From JBBSMX01 sp038232935 (lineage in GTDB: Bacteria > Bacteroidota > Rhodothermia > Rhodothermales > JANQRZ01): DNA of 64,000 nucleotides. A program made the position numbers and the translations under genes. Location: positions 9,362 through 73,361 of the forward strand of contig JBBSMX010000003.1 in NCBI GenBank assembly GCA_038232935.1, given 5' to 3'. The notes beneath the pieces were generated by a model. That model searched no databases. It was given only the letters and a program-made list of their open reading frames with translations, and had not been told where the DNA came from. Positions 1 through 7,881 of this stretch are shown here, piece by piece (the first letter of the stretch is position 1; every line of letters begins with the position of its first letter).

Positions 1-480
1 GAAGTGCTCGGTGAGAGCTGGATTCACCACTACCTCGGCGCGGAGTTCGGCGGGCCCGTAGCTGAGGCCGAAATGGTCCACCACGTCTCGCACGGCATCG
101 AGTGGGGGCTGCTCGCGCTCGGCGGGCTCATCGCGCTCGTTGGCGTAGGCGCGGCGTGGGCGAGTTACCGGACGAGCGGGTTGCAGACGGACAACACGAT
201 CCGCCGCAAGCTCGGCGCGGTCTACACCCTCCTCTCGAACAAGTACTACGTAGACGAAGCCTACGACGCGACGGTCGTCCGGCCCATCACGGAGGGCGCG
301 CGCCGCGGACTCGCCCCGTTCGACGCGAAGGTGGTGGACGGTGCGGTGAACGGCACGGCGAAGCTCGTGCGCAGCCTCAGCAGTTGGGGACGCGGGATGC
401 AGACCGGCATCGTGCAGAACTACGCCCTCGCCCTCGTGCTCGGCGTCGTCGTCGTCGTGGCCCTCATGATCTTCGTTTGA
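1..480 (+). CDS. nuoL: NADH-quinone oxidoreductase subunit L, C-terminal part
   Basis: Only the last ~159 codons are in the window; the frame is open through base 1, so the gene begins upstream. NuoL is the distal proton-pumping, antiporter-like membrane subunit of respiratory complex I. The visible part has a hydrophobic helix (about residues 35-55), a polar stretch containing NKYYVDEAYD, which is typical of the NuoL C-terminal region, and a final hydrophobic helix (ALVLGVVVVVALMIF) closing the lateral-helix region. It is followed by nuoM on the same strand after 55 nt that carry a palindromic repeat. The assignment rests on the C-terminal motif plus the neighbouring nuoM and nuoN. Confidence 0.88.
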   Translation, partial: EVLGESWIHHYLGAEFGGPVAEAEMVHHVSHGIEWGLLALGGLIALVGVGAAWASYRTSGLQTDNTIRRKLGAVYTLLSNKYYVDEAYDATVVRPITEGARRGLAPFDAKVVDGAVNGTAKLVRSLSSWGRGMQTGIVQNYALALVLGVVVVVALMIFV

Positions 481-495
481 CGCAGGCATCACCCC

Positions 496-523
496 GTACG
501 GGCGCAGCATGCTGTGCCCCTAC
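496..523. repeat. GTAGGGGC-type palindromic repeat between nuoL and nuoM
   Basis: Imperfect 28-bp palindrome with core GCAGCATGCTGTGC flanked by GGGC and GCCCCTAC ends. The same core sits in the copy at 61997-62020. It lies entirely in the nuoL-nuoM spacer and ends 12 nt before the nuoM ATG. Confidence 0.6.
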
Positions 524-535
524 CTATCGCCCGAC

Positions 536-2119
536 ATGGATTTTCTCGCTAGCCTTTCGCACCTCGTCTCGTGGGTGATCTTCCTGCCCGCGCTCGGCGC
601 GCTCGTCACCCTGTTCATGCCGAGCGACGGGGCCGTACGGTGGGCCGCGCTCGGCACGACGGCGCTAACATTCCTCGTCTCGCTCGGCCTGTGGTTCGGG
701 TTCGATCCGGCGGTCTCGACGACGGAAGGGCCGCAACTCGTCGAGCAGACACTGAACTGGTTTCCCGGCGTGGACATCACGTACTACGTCGGCGTGGACG
801 GGCTGAACCTGCTGCTGATGCTGCTGACGACGCTCCTCGGGCCGATCGTCGTGCTCTCGTCGTGGACGTACATCGGCAAGCAGGTGAAGGGCTACTTCGC
901 GCTGCTCCTGATCCTCGAGACCGGCGTGCTCGGCGTGTTCGCCTCGTTCGACCTGTTCCTGTTCTACGTCTTCTTCGAGCTCACGCTCATCCCGATGTAC
1001 TTCATCATCGGCATCTGGGGCGGCGAGAATCGGGTCTACGCGGCGGTGAAGTTCGTGCTCTACACCCTCTTCGGCTCGCTGCTCATGCTCGTCGGCGTGC
1101 TGTGGCTCGGGTTCGCGGCGGGCGACGCCGTCAACGGCGGCGTGTTCACGACGAACTGGTACAAGCTGCTGGCCTTCGCCGTCCCGCTCGGCTCGCAGTG
1201 GTGGCTGTTCGTGCTCTTCGCACTCGCCTTCGCCATCAAGGTCCCGCTCTTCCCGTTCCACACGTGGCTCCCCGACGCCCACGTGCAGGCCCCGACGGGC
1301 GGCTCGGTCGTCCTCGCCGGCGTCCTGCTGAAGATGGGGACGTACGGCCTCGTGCGGTTCTGCCTCCCGTTCTTCCCGAACGCCGCGCAGCAGTTCGCCG
1401 TGCCGATTGCGATCCTCGCGCTCATCGGGATCGTCTACGGCGCGCTCGTGGCGTATGCGCAGGAAGACGCGAAGAAGCTGGTCGCGTACTCGTCGGTGGC
1501 GCACCTCGGCTTCGTCGTCCTCGGCATCTTCGCCTTCACGACAGAGGCATTGCAGGGCGCGATGATTCAGATGGTCAACCACGGGATCTCGACCGGCGCG
1601 CTCTTCCTCATCATCGGGATGCTCTACGAGCGGCGGCACACGCGGCTGATGGCGGACTTCGGCGGGATCGCCAAGTCGGTGCCGATCCTGACGTTCTTCA
1701 TGGTGTTCAGCGTGCTCGCCTCCGTCGGGCTGCCGGGCCTCAACGGGTTCGTCGGGGAGTTCCTCATCCTGCTCGGGACGTACAAGAGCACGGTGCTCGG
1801 GGCATGGTGGATCACGGCGATTGCGACGAGCGGGGTGATCTTCGCGGCGGTCTACCTGCTGACGATGCTGTACAAGACGTTTTACGGCCCGCTCACCGGC
1901 GAGGCCAACAAGACGATGGCGGACCTGAACCTCCGCGAGATCGGGCTGCTGGTGCCGCTCGTAGTCCTTATGTTCTGGCTCGGATTCGGCCCGGCCCCGT
2001 TTCTGGAGAAGAGCGAGCCCGCGGTCCGCTCGCTGCTGGAAGTGATCGAAGGGAAACGGTTGGCCGCCCTCGAATCGCCCAGCGAGACGCTCGTCGCCCT
2101 GCCGCTGGAAACGCCGTAG
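536..2119 (+). CDS. nuoM: NADH-quinone oxidoreductase subunit M
   Basis: Antiporter-like membrane subunit of complex I, coupling quinone reduction to ion translocation. The 527-residue product has about 14 hydrophobic segments. Family hallmarks are visible: FFELTLIPMYFIIGIWGG around residues 140-160 with the key glutamate on TM5, AIKVPLFPFHTWLPDAHVQA with the conserved lysine and histidine, and GLPGLNGFVGEF. The ATG at 536 begins MDFLASLSHL; an ATG 27 nt upstream in the same frame lies inside the palindromic repeat and adds nine unconserved residues, so it was rejected. The stop codon TAG (2117-2119) is part of a 28-bp palindrome. It is followed by nhaD after 48 nt. Confidence 0.95.
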   Translation: MDFLASLSHLVSWVIFLPALGALVTLFMPSDGAVRWAALGTTALTFLVSLGLWFGFDPAVSTTEGPQLVEQTLNWFPGVDITYYVGVDGLNLLLMLLTTLLGPIVVLSSWTYIGKQVKGYFALLLILETGVLGVFASFDLFLFYVFFELTLIPMYFIIGIWGGENRVYAAVKFVLYTLFGSLLMLVGVLWLGFAAGDAVNGGVFTTNWYKLLAFAVPLGSQWWLFVLFALAFAIKVPLFPFHTWLPDAHVQAPTGGSVVLAGVLLKMGTYGLVRFCLPFFPNAAQQFAVPIAILALIGIVYGALVAYAQEDAKKLVAYSSVAHLGFVVLGIFAFTTEALQGAMIQMVNHGISTGALFLIIGMLYERRHTRLMADFGGIAKSVPILTFFMVFSVLASVGLPGLNGFVGEFLILLGTYKSTVLGAWWITAIATSGVIFAAVYLLTMLYKTFYGPLTGEANKTMADLNLREIGLLVPLVVLMFWLGFGPAPFLEKSEPAVRSLLEVIEGKRLAALESPSETLVALPLETP

Positions 2120-2143
2120 GGGCGACCGGCCGGTCGCCCCTAC
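2116..2143. repeat. Perfect 28-bp GTAGGGGC palindrome overlapping the nuoM stop
   Basis: GTAGGGGCGACCGG followed directly by its exact reverse complement. Bases 2-4 are the TAG stop of nuoM. It could fold into a 14-bp hairpin in the nuo mRNA. Relatives occur at 496, 21600, 27251, 35306 (half copy), 42386 and 61997. Confidence 0.85.
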
Positions 2144-2167
2144 CACCACCCCCCAAGCCCCTCGCTC

Positions 2168-3772
2168 ATGCCCTCCGTCCTGCTCCGCGTCCTCCTCTTG
2201 ACGTTGCTGCTCGGCGTGGCGGTGCCGCTCGCGCAGGCACAAGAGCCGGCGCCGGGCGATGGCATCGAGCAGACCGCGCCCGAGGCCGTGGATACGGCCC
2301 CCACGGACCCCCACGAGGTCTCCGTCGCGGGAGGGGAGGGTGCCCACGGTGAAGGCGAAGAGCACGGGCCGCCGCCGCCGCTCTTCCTCGTGCTCCCGTT
2401 CGTCGCGCTCTTGCTGATGATCGCCACGGGGCCGCTGTTCTACCCGCATCACTGGCACCACCACTACCCCAAATACGCCGTCGGCCTCGGCCTCGCCGTC
2501 ATCGCCTACTACCTCGCCGTGCTCCACACGGGGACGCCGCTCATGCACGCAGCGGTGGAATACCTCTCGTTCATCGCGCTCCTCGCCTCGCTCTTCGTCG
2601 CCAGCGGCTGCATCCTCATCAAGACCGACTACGCAGGGACGCCCCGCGTCAACGCGACGCTGCTCTTCATCGGAGCCGTGATCTCCAACTTCATCGGGAC
2701 GACGGGGGCCTCGATGCTGCTGATCCGGCCGTACATGCGGATCAACGCTGGGCGGATCAAGGCGTACCACATCATCTTCTTCATCTTCTGCGTCTCGAAC
2801 GTCGGTGGGGCGCTCACGCCGATCGGCGACCCCCCGCTGTTCCTCGGCTTCCTGCGCGGCGTGCCGTTCTTCTGGACCGTCGCCCACATCTGGTACATCT
2901 GGCTCCCGACGCTGCTGATCATCCTCGGCGTGTTCTGGGTGTTCGACGCGCGCAACAAGCTGGAGAGCAACCGCGAGCGGATCGAGGAGACGGGCCACGA
3001 CGTGGACCCCGGCGAGGGCGAGGGCTCCATCGCGCCGGTCCCTGCGACGCACACGCAGAAGCACCTCGTGATTGAGGGGAAGGCGGGGTTCGGCTGGCTC
3101 GCCGTCATCATCGCCTCGGTCTTCATCGACCCGAACGTCTTCGGGTGGGTGCCGGACCTCCACGGGGCGCTCCACGTCCCGTTCGGGATCCGCGAGATGA
3201 TCATGTTCGCCGTCTGCTACCTCGCCTACAAAACGGCGAAGCCCGAGGTGCTGCGCGGGAACGACTTCAACTTCGAGCCGATCCGCGAGGTGGCGTGGCT
3301 CTTCGTCGGCATCTTCGTCACGATGCAGCCGGCGCTCGAGCTCATCCGGCTCTTCGCGAGTGGAAACGCGGGCGCGCTCAACGAGACGACGTTCTACTTC
3401 GGGACGGGGCTGCTCTCCGGCGTCCTCGACAACGCCCCGACCTACGTCTCCTTCCTCTCCGCCGCGATGGGCAAGTTCGGGATGGACGTGAACGTCCCGG
3501 CCGAGGTGCTCGACTTCGCCGCCCACCCGGGCGCGGCGACGGGCTTCTACCTCCAGGCGATCTCGGTGGCGGCCGTGTTCTTCGGCGCGCTCACCTACAT
3601 CGGCAACGGCCCGAACTTCATGGTCAAGGCCATCGCCGAGTCCAGCGGCGTCGACTGCCCGAGCTTCGGCGGCTACCTCATCCGCTACTCCCTCCCGATC
3701 CTCCTCCCGATCTACGTCCTCGTCTGGCTCGTCTTCTTCAGCGGCTGGATCATCCCTATCCCCGTCGGCTGA
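2168..3772 (+). CDS. nhaD: NhaD-type Na+/H+ antiporter
   Basis: 534-residue membrane protein of the ion transporter (ArsB/NhaD) superfamily, expected to exchange Na+ for H+ across the inner membrane. It starts with a signal-like helix (LLRVLLLTLLLGVAVPLAQAQ), then an acidic region and a His-rich turn (YPHHWHHHYP, about residues 91-100), followed by ~11 hydrophobic helices. Family motifs include FIGAVISNFIGTTGAS, SNVGGALTPIGDPPLFLGF and the late repeat GVLDNAPTYVSF / YIGNGPNFMVKAIAE. It sits between nuoM and nuoN, 4 nt before phhB, so it is almost certainly co-transcribed with complex I. The same arrangement is known in Rhodothermus marinus. A link to sodium handling by the respiratory chain is inference. 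Confidence 0.93.
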   Translation: MPSVLLRVLLLTLLLGVAVPLAQAQEPAPGDGIEQTAPEAVDTAPTDPHEVSVAGGEGAHGEGEEHGPPPPLFLVLPFVALLLMIATGPLFYPHHWHHHYPKYAVGLGLAVIAYYLAVLHTGTPLMHAAVEYLSFIALLASLFVASGCILIKTDYAGTPRVNATLLFIGAVISNFIGTTGASMLLIRPYMRINAGRIKAYHIIFFIFCVSNVGGALTPIGDPPLFLGFLRGVPFFWTVAHIWYIWLPTLLIILGVFWVFDARNKLESNRERIEETGHDVDPGEGEGSIAPVPATHTQKHLVIEGKAGFGWLAVIIASVFIDPNVFGWVPDLHGALHVPFGIREMIMFAVCYLAYKTAKPEVLRGNDFNFEPIREVAWLFVGIFVTMQPALELIRLFASGNAGALNETTFYFGTGLLSGVLDNAPTYVSFLSAAMGKFGMDVNVPAEVLDFAAHPGAATGFYLQAISVAAVFFGALTYIGNGPNFMVKAIAESSGVDCPSFGGYLIRYSLPILLPIYVLVWLVFFSGWIIPIPVG

Positions 3773-3776
3773 GCCC

Positions 3777-4070
3777 ATGAGAGAGCCTCTTTCTCCCGAC
3801 GAAATCAGCGCTGCGCTCGATGCGCTGTCGGGCTGGACGTACGAGGACGACGCCCTCGCCAAAACCTTCACCTTCGGCGACTTCCGCGAGGCCCTCGCGT
3901 TCATCGTCCGCCTCGGCTTCGAGGCCGAAGAGCGGGACCACCACCCGAACCTCACGAACGTTTACAACCGGGTCGAGCTCGCGCTCACGACCCACGACGC
4001 CGGCAACCGGGTCACGCAGATGGACGTGGACCTGGCGCGGGCGATAGAGCAATTAGTCCGGGGTCAGTAG
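3777..4070 (+). CDS. phhB: Pterin-4a-carbinolamine dehydratase
   Basis: 97-residue protein matching the full length of the 4a-hydroxytetrahydrobiopterin dehydratase (PCD/DCoH) family. It carries GWTYEDDALAKTFTF at the N-terminus, the catalytic motif EERDHHPNLTNVYNRVELAL (tandem His, then Pro) and THDAGNRVTQMDVDLA at the end. The enzyme dehydrates the pterin carbinolamine formed by aromatic amino acid hydroxylases. No hydroxylase lies nearby; instead the gene sits within the complex I operon, 4 nt after nhaD, as in R. marinus. Its role there is unexplained (possibly molybdopterin or pterin maintenance; speculation). Its stop codon lies inside an inverted repeat (4053-4123). Confidence 0.93.
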   Translation: MREPLSPDEISAALDALSGWTYEDDALAKTFTFGDFREALAFIVRLGFEAEERDHHPNLTNVYNRVELALTTHDAGNRVTQMDVDLARAIEQLVRGQ

Positions 4071-4123
4071 TCTGTGGTCTGTTGTGGAGAGAAAGCAACG
4101 GACCACGAACCCCGGACAACTAA
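4053..4123. repeat. Inverted repeat spanning the phhB stop codon
   Basis: TTAGTCCGGGGT (4053-4064) and TGGTCTGTTG (4075-4084) are mirrored by CAACGGACCA (4096-4105) and ACCCCGGAC (4109-4117) followed by CTAA. The left arm supplies the last codons of phhB and its TAG stop. It fills most of the phhB-nuoN gap and could fold as a long hairpin in the transcript. Confidence 0.7.
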
Positions 4124-4132
4124 CCAACCCTC

Positions 4133-5620
4133 ATGTACGCCTCCCTTTTTAGCGACCTCGCCGCCGCCTTCCCGACCGTGCTCGTCGCCCTCCTCGGGAT
4201 CGTGGTCGTGCTCTACGACTCGTTCCGGAACGACGCGCCGGAGATCCCCTGGATCGCGGGGGTCGGCGTCGCCGTCGCGCTCGGCGTCGAGCTGCTCCGG
4301 CTGGGGAGCCCCGGCGTCCCCATCTTCTCCGACCAGCTCTTCGCGGGCGGCTACGCGTCGTACGTCAACGCGGTGATTTTGCTCGGCACGCTCGGGAGCG
4401 TGATCCTCTCGGTGCCGTACCTCCGGCGGATCGGGCACAACTACGGCGAGGTCCACGCGCTCATCCTCTTCGCCACGACCGGGATGATGGTGCTCGCGGC
4501 ATCGGCAAGCCTCGTCACGATCTTCGTCGGGCTCGAGACGATGTCGATCTGCCTGTACGTGCTCACCGGCCTGGTCCGCGAGGAAGCGCGCGCGAATGAG
4601 AGCGCGCTCAAATACTTCCTCCTCGGGGCATTCTCGACGGGGTTCTTCCTCTACGGCATCGCGCTGATCTACGGCGCGACAGGGACGATGGTGCTAGCCG
4701 AGATGCCCGCCGCGATTCTGCTCACCGGCCGCACGGGCTTCCTCTTCGCGGGCCTCGCGCTCCTGCTGATCGGGTTCTTCTTCAAGGTGTCGGCCGTGCC
4801 CTTCCACATGTGGACGCCCGACGTGTACCAGGGCGCGCCGACGACGATCACCGGGTTCATGTCTACGACCTCGAAGGCGGCGGCTTTCTCGGCGCTCATC
4901 CTCGTACTCTCGGTCGGGATGGCAGAGGCGAGCCTCGCGGCGCGGTGGAGCCTCGTGATTGCGGCGGTGGCGGCGGTGACGATGGTGCTCGGCAACGTGC
5001 TCGCGCTCAGCCAGTCGAACGTGAAGCGGATGCTGGCGTATTCGTCGATCGCGCACGCGGGCTACGTCCTCACCGGCATCGCCGCCGGCAGCGTTGAGGG
5101 CTACAGCGGCGCGCTCTACTACCTCCTCGCGTACACGCTGATGAACCTTGGCGCCTTCGGCGTGATGGCCGCGCTCGAATGGGACGAGGAGCAGGGGGCC
5201 GGGCAGACGCTCGACTCGCTCTCCGGCGTCGGCTACCGCAAGCCGATCCTCGGCGTCACGATGGGCGTGTTCATGTTCGCCCTCACCGGCTTCCCGCCGC
5301 TGGCCGGGTTCATCGGGAAGTACAAAGTGTTCGCTGCTGCCGTCGAGGCCGACATGACGTGGCTCGCGCTCGTCGGCGTGACCGCGAGCATCGTGTCGGC
5401 GTTTTACTACCTCCGGGTGATGGTGGCCTTTTGGATGACGCCGGAAGAGGAGGGGACGGCTACGGCCCGGCAAGCCGCCTTCCCCGTTTCGATGTTGACC
5501 GCGGCAGTCCTCGTCGGATGTGCGGTGGCGCTGCTCTTCTTCGGCGTGCTGCCCGGCGGCGTGCTGGAGACCACACGCACCTTCTTCGTGGATGCAGCGG
5601 CCTTCGCAGTCGGGGGGTGA
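4133..5620 (+). CDS. nuoN: NADH-quinone oxidoreductase subunit N
   Basis: 495-residue, ~14-helix antiporter-like subunit of complex I. Diagnostic motifs: FVGLETMSICLYVLTG with the TM5 glutamate (about residues 134-149), FKVSAVPFHMWTPDVYQGAPT with the conserved lysine (about 220-240), SQSNVKRMLAYSSIAHAGY and GFPPLAGFIGKYKVF. As the last gene of the nuo series it closes the operon. The ATG at 4133 is preceded by the phhB-nuoN palindrome. No strong terminator follows; the next 256 bp hold direct and inverted repeats and then an unrelated gene. Confidence 0.95.
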   Translation: MYASLFSDLAAAFPTVLVALLGIVVVLYDSFRNDAPEIPWIAGVGVAVALGVELLRLGSPGVPIFSDQLFAGGYASYVNAVILLGTLGSVILSVPYLRRIGHNYGEVHALILFATTGMMVLAASASLVTIFVGLETMSICLYVLTGLVREEARANESALKYFLLGAFSTGFFLYGIALIYGATGTMVLAEMPAAILLTGRTGFLFAGLALLLIGFFFKVSAVPFHMWTPDVYQGAPTTITGFMSTTSKAAAFSALILVLSVGMAEASLAARWSLVIAAVAAVTMVLGNVLALSQSNVKRMLAYSSIAHAGYVLTGIAAGSVEGYSGALYYLLAYTLMNLGAFGVMAALEWDEEQGAGQTLDSLSGVGYRKPILGVTMGVFMFALTGFPPLAGFIGKYKVFAAAVEADMTWLALVGVTASIVSAFYYLRVMVAFWMTPEEEGTATARQAAFPVSMLTAAVLVGCAVALLFFGVLPGGVLETTRTFFVDAAAFAVGG

Positions 5621-5776
5621 GGCGTGACGAGGGATACGGATTCAGCGTGACGATGTCAGGAGAGCACGGCGAGGGATCCGTGAAGCGGGATCCGTGAGGG
5701 TGCCGGCAGCGACGCCGGAAAGTGAACGCGCGCTTCACGGTCTCCGCTATACGGACATCGTCTACTTGAAACGGTA

Positions 5777-5830
5777 TGATGCGTGAGGTCGAGCGCCACC
5801 GCCGACCTTGAGTTCACGTATCACGCATCA
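5777..5830. repeat. Inverted repeat TGATGCGTGA / TCACGCATCA
   Basis: TGATGCGTGA (5777-5786) and its exact reverse complement TCACGCATCA (5821-5830) bracket a 34-bp interior. It lies in the 256-bp gap after nuoN; the gap also has a short direct repeat of GGGATCCGTGA near 5670-5700 and no other gene. Confidence 0.55.
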
Positions 5831-5876
5831 CGTTGCGGCCTCCTCCCGTCGGCAACGTGTAAGCCCTGACCCGCCC

Positions 5877-6473
5877 ATGCAATCCCTCCTCCGCGACTAC
5901 CTCCCGCAAGCCCCGCAGCACGGGCTTTACCGCGCGCCCGACATCCCGGCCGGCAAGCTCCACGCCGCCCTCCGCGACTATGCGCCGGACATCGAGCCGG
6001 GCTCCGTCCTCGCGCTCTACGACGCGACCCGGCTCGGCTCGGCCAAAGACGGCGCGCTCTTCCTCGCCGACCGGCTCGTCTACCAGAACAACGACCTCAC
6101 GCCGGCCCAGACGGTTCGCTACGAAGACATCGTCCGCGTCGACGAGAAGCGGCTGTTCCTCGGGGGGCGGAAAGTCGAGATCGACGTGAACCAGGGGCGG
6201 GCGACGACGACGCACGCCCTCGACTTCTCGGCTCGGGCGGACGCCGCCGAGTTCGTCGCCCGCTTTCTCCAGGAGGCCATGCTCGCCTCGGCCCGCGCCG
6301 ACGCCGCCGAGTCACTTCGCCCGGAAGCTGCGCCGGAGTTGGGTGAGCGTGCCCGGACGACGGCCGGCTCGGACCTCCGCGCCGTCGAGCGCGCCCTCGC
6401 CGACCTCCGCGCCGCCGGCACCCTCGCCGACGCGGACCATCGCCGCCTGCTGGCCGCGCTGCGCGACGACTAG
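5877..6473 (+). CDS. PH-like domain protein of unknown function with C-terminal SHOCT-like helix
   Basis: 198-residue soluble protein without signal peptide or membrane helix. The middle (about residues 45-135) has alternating beta-strands (VLALYDATRLGSAKDGALFLADRLVYQN, then RYEDIVRVDEKRLFLGGRKVEIDV), resembling bacterial PH-like domains in YokE/YvbH-type proteins. The tail (ALADLRAAGTLADADHRRLLAALRD) has the pattern of a SHOCT-type oligomerisation segment. The family calls are by pattern only and the function is unknown. The ATG at 5877 was chosen because the upstream in-frame codons are inverted-repeat sequence. Confidence 0.65.
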   Translation: MQSLLRDYLPQAPQHGLYRAPDIPAGKLHAALRDYAPDIEPGSVLALYDATRLGSAKDGALFLADRLVYQNNDLTPAQTVRYEDIVRVDEKRLFLGGRKVEIDVNQGRATTTHALDFSARADAAEFVARFLQEAMLASARADAAESLRPEAAPELGERARTTAGSDLRAVERALADLRAAGTLADADHRRLLAALRDD

Positions 6474-6490
6474 CGTTGCGGTCGATGCGC

Positions 6491-6651
6491 GCCCCCTCTC
6501 TGCCCTGCCGGGCATCTCTCCCCCGAGGGGGCGAGAACGTGGTTTGGGAGCGCCGCGCCATCCGTCCCGCCGCGCTGTTTCGGATCACGTCCCCTCGCCC
6601 CTCCGGGGAGCGGGACAGGCCTGCCCTGAGCAGAGCCGAAGGGGTGAGGGG
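6491..6651. repeat. Interspersed repeat, copy 1, carrying a nested 25-bp motif
   Basis: This element takes up half of the 330-bp gap between 6474 and 6803, where no gene is seen. Its left end (GCCCCCTCTCTGCCCTGCCG, then a CCCCC/GGGGG hairpin) and right end (CCCCTCGCCCCTC.GGGGA..GGGACAGG..GTGAGGGG) match copy 2 at 59656-59791; the interiors differ. Copy 1 has an extra 25-bp motif containing CCTGAGC and AGCCGAAGGG (6619-6643) breaking its right arm. The same motif, inverted, is at 10617-10641. Confidence 0.75.
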
Positions 6652-6803
6652 CCTTCGCAGCACCACGTAGTCAAACGGAGCGCCGAGCGCGGCCCCTCCC
6701 GCGATTGATCGAAGACTCACGGCGGGGGCGGAAACGTCGGCCGGGCCGTTCCGTTAAACGAGATCCATTCGCAGAGCTACTCACCCAAGCCTCTCTTTCC
6801 GCC

Positions 6804-7418
6804 ATGGCTCAGTTCACCCTGCCCGACCTCCCCTACGACTACAACGCCCTCGAACCGCACATCGACGAGCAGACGATGCGGATTCACCACGACAAGCACC
6901 ACGCCGGCTACACCAACAAGCTCAACGCCGCCCTCGAAGGAACGCAGTGGGCGGATCGCCCCATCGAAGAAACCCTCGCCGACCTCGACGCGCTCCCCGA
7001 GGACAAGCGCACGGCCGTCCGCAACAACGGCGGCGGCTACCTCAACCACGGCATCTTCTGGACCACGATGTCTCCCAGCGGCGGCGGCAAGCCGACCGGC
7101 GAACTCGCCGACGCCATCGACCGGGACTTCGGCTCGTTCGATGCCTTCAAAGAGAAGTTCGAGAGTGCGGCGACGGGGCAGTTCGGCTCTGGCTGGGCCT
7201 GGCTCGAAGTGGGCCAGGGCGGCAAGCTGCAAGTCCATGGGCACGCCAACCAGGACAACCCCGTGATGCACGGCGCGAAGCCGGTCCTCGGCATCGACGT
7301 GTGGGAGCACGCCTACTACCTCAAGTACCAGAACAAGCGGCCCGACTATGTCTCGGCGTGGTGGAACGTCGTCAACTGGGAGGAGGCGAACCGGCGCTAC
7401 AAGCAGTACGCGTCGTAA
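6804..7418 (+). CDS. sodA: Superoxide dismutase (Mn/Fe family)
   Basis: 204 residues, standard length for the Fe/Mn SOD family, which converts superoxide to hydrogen peroxide and oxygen in the cytoplasm. All four metal ligands are present: His28 in [12 protein letters not shown], His82 in [11 protein letters not shown], Asp165 and His169 in DVWEHAYY. The C-terminal GHANQDNPV and the spacing favour Mn or cambialistic use rather than Fe only, which is inference. The ATG at 6804 is chosen because [18 protein letters not shown] aligns with the canonical N-terminus; upstream in-frame codons are not conserved. It stands alone, downstream of the repeat-filled gap. Confidence 0.95.
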   Translation: MAQFTLPDLPYDYNALEPHIDEQTMRIHHDKHHAGYTNKLNAALEGTQWADRPIEETLADLDALPEDKRTAVRNNGGGYLNHGIFWTTMSPSGGGKPTGELADAIDRDFGSFDAFKEKFESAATGQFGSGWAWLEVGQGGKLQVHGHANQDNPVMHGAKPVLGIDVWEHAYYLKYQNKRPDYVSAWWNVVNWEEANRRYKQYAS

Positions 7419-7444
7419 GCGCGCGCTTTTTTCGCTGACGAAGA

Positions 7445-7479
7445 AGCGGGGCGGTGGGCCGAGAGTCTGCCGCCCCGCT
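7445..7479. terminator. GC-rich hairpin after the superoxide dismutase gene
   Basis: AGCGGGGCGG (7445-7454) and its exact complement CCGCCCCGCT (7470-7479) form a 10-bp stem with a 15-nt loop, 27 nt after the stop codon. No U-tract follows, so it may be a Rho-independent-like terminator or only an mRNA-stabilising hairpin. Confidence 0.45.
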
Positions 7480-7569
7480 CTCGTAAGTAGAGGCGGAATA
7501 AAAGGCGCGACGCAGGGGTGTCACCCCCCCCGCCGTAGTCTGGTCCATCACCCACCAACGCCTCGGCTC

Positions 7570-7854
7570 ATGAGCTACCTCGTTGTTACCACCCTCGACC
7601 TCGCCGACACCGACCGCATCTCTGTCGAACGCGGCCTCGCGACCCTCGGTCTGCTGAACTGCCTCGTGGACAGCCGCAATGTGTCGCACGTACTCCCGCA
7701 GAACGTCTATGCCGGAGTCTTCGAAGAAGCGACGGCGCACGCGCTCCACCGCCGCATCGCAGGCGAGGTCCGCGCCGTCGTCGGCCGTGCGCAGGCCGAC
7801 GCGCGCGTGTTCGTCTCGGTCGGGGGCGATTGGAGCCTGCGGCACGCGGCGTAG
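7570..7854 (+). CDS. Small conserved-looking protein with ferredoxin-like strand/helix pattern
   Basis: 94 residues, no signal or membrane segment. The predicted order is strand (SYLVVTTLDL), helix (DTDRISVERGLATLG), strand region (HVLPQNVYAGVFE), helix (ATAHALHRRIAGEVRAVV), strand (ARVFVSVGGDW). This beta-alpha-beta-beta-alpha-beta pattern is like the VapD/Cas2-type ferredoxin fold, and NVYAGVFE followed by a helix and a VFVSV strand echoes the Cas2 core. There are no cas genes nearby, so a CRISPR role is not implied. It is followed 27 nt later by the phosphopantetheinyl transferase gene. Function unknown. Confidence 0.6.
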   Translation: MSYLVVTTLDLADTDRISVERGLATLGLLNCLVDSRNVSHVLPQNVYAGVFEEATAHALHRRIAGEVRAVVGRAQADARVFVSVGGDWSLRHAA

Positions 7855-7881
7855 CGGCCCAGCGGGCGGTATACTGCCCGG

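Noticed and set aside
665..3955. Very long open frame on the minus strand opposite nuoM, nhaD and phhB
   Set aside because: Its product is a low-complexity run of Arg, Glu, Asp and His, the usual shadow of GC-rich coding DNA; the plus-strand genes have clear family motifs.
7570..7854. Evidence for a CRISPR-Cas locus
   Set aside because: Only a weak fold resemblance in one small protein; no repeats, cas1 or effector genes in the window.
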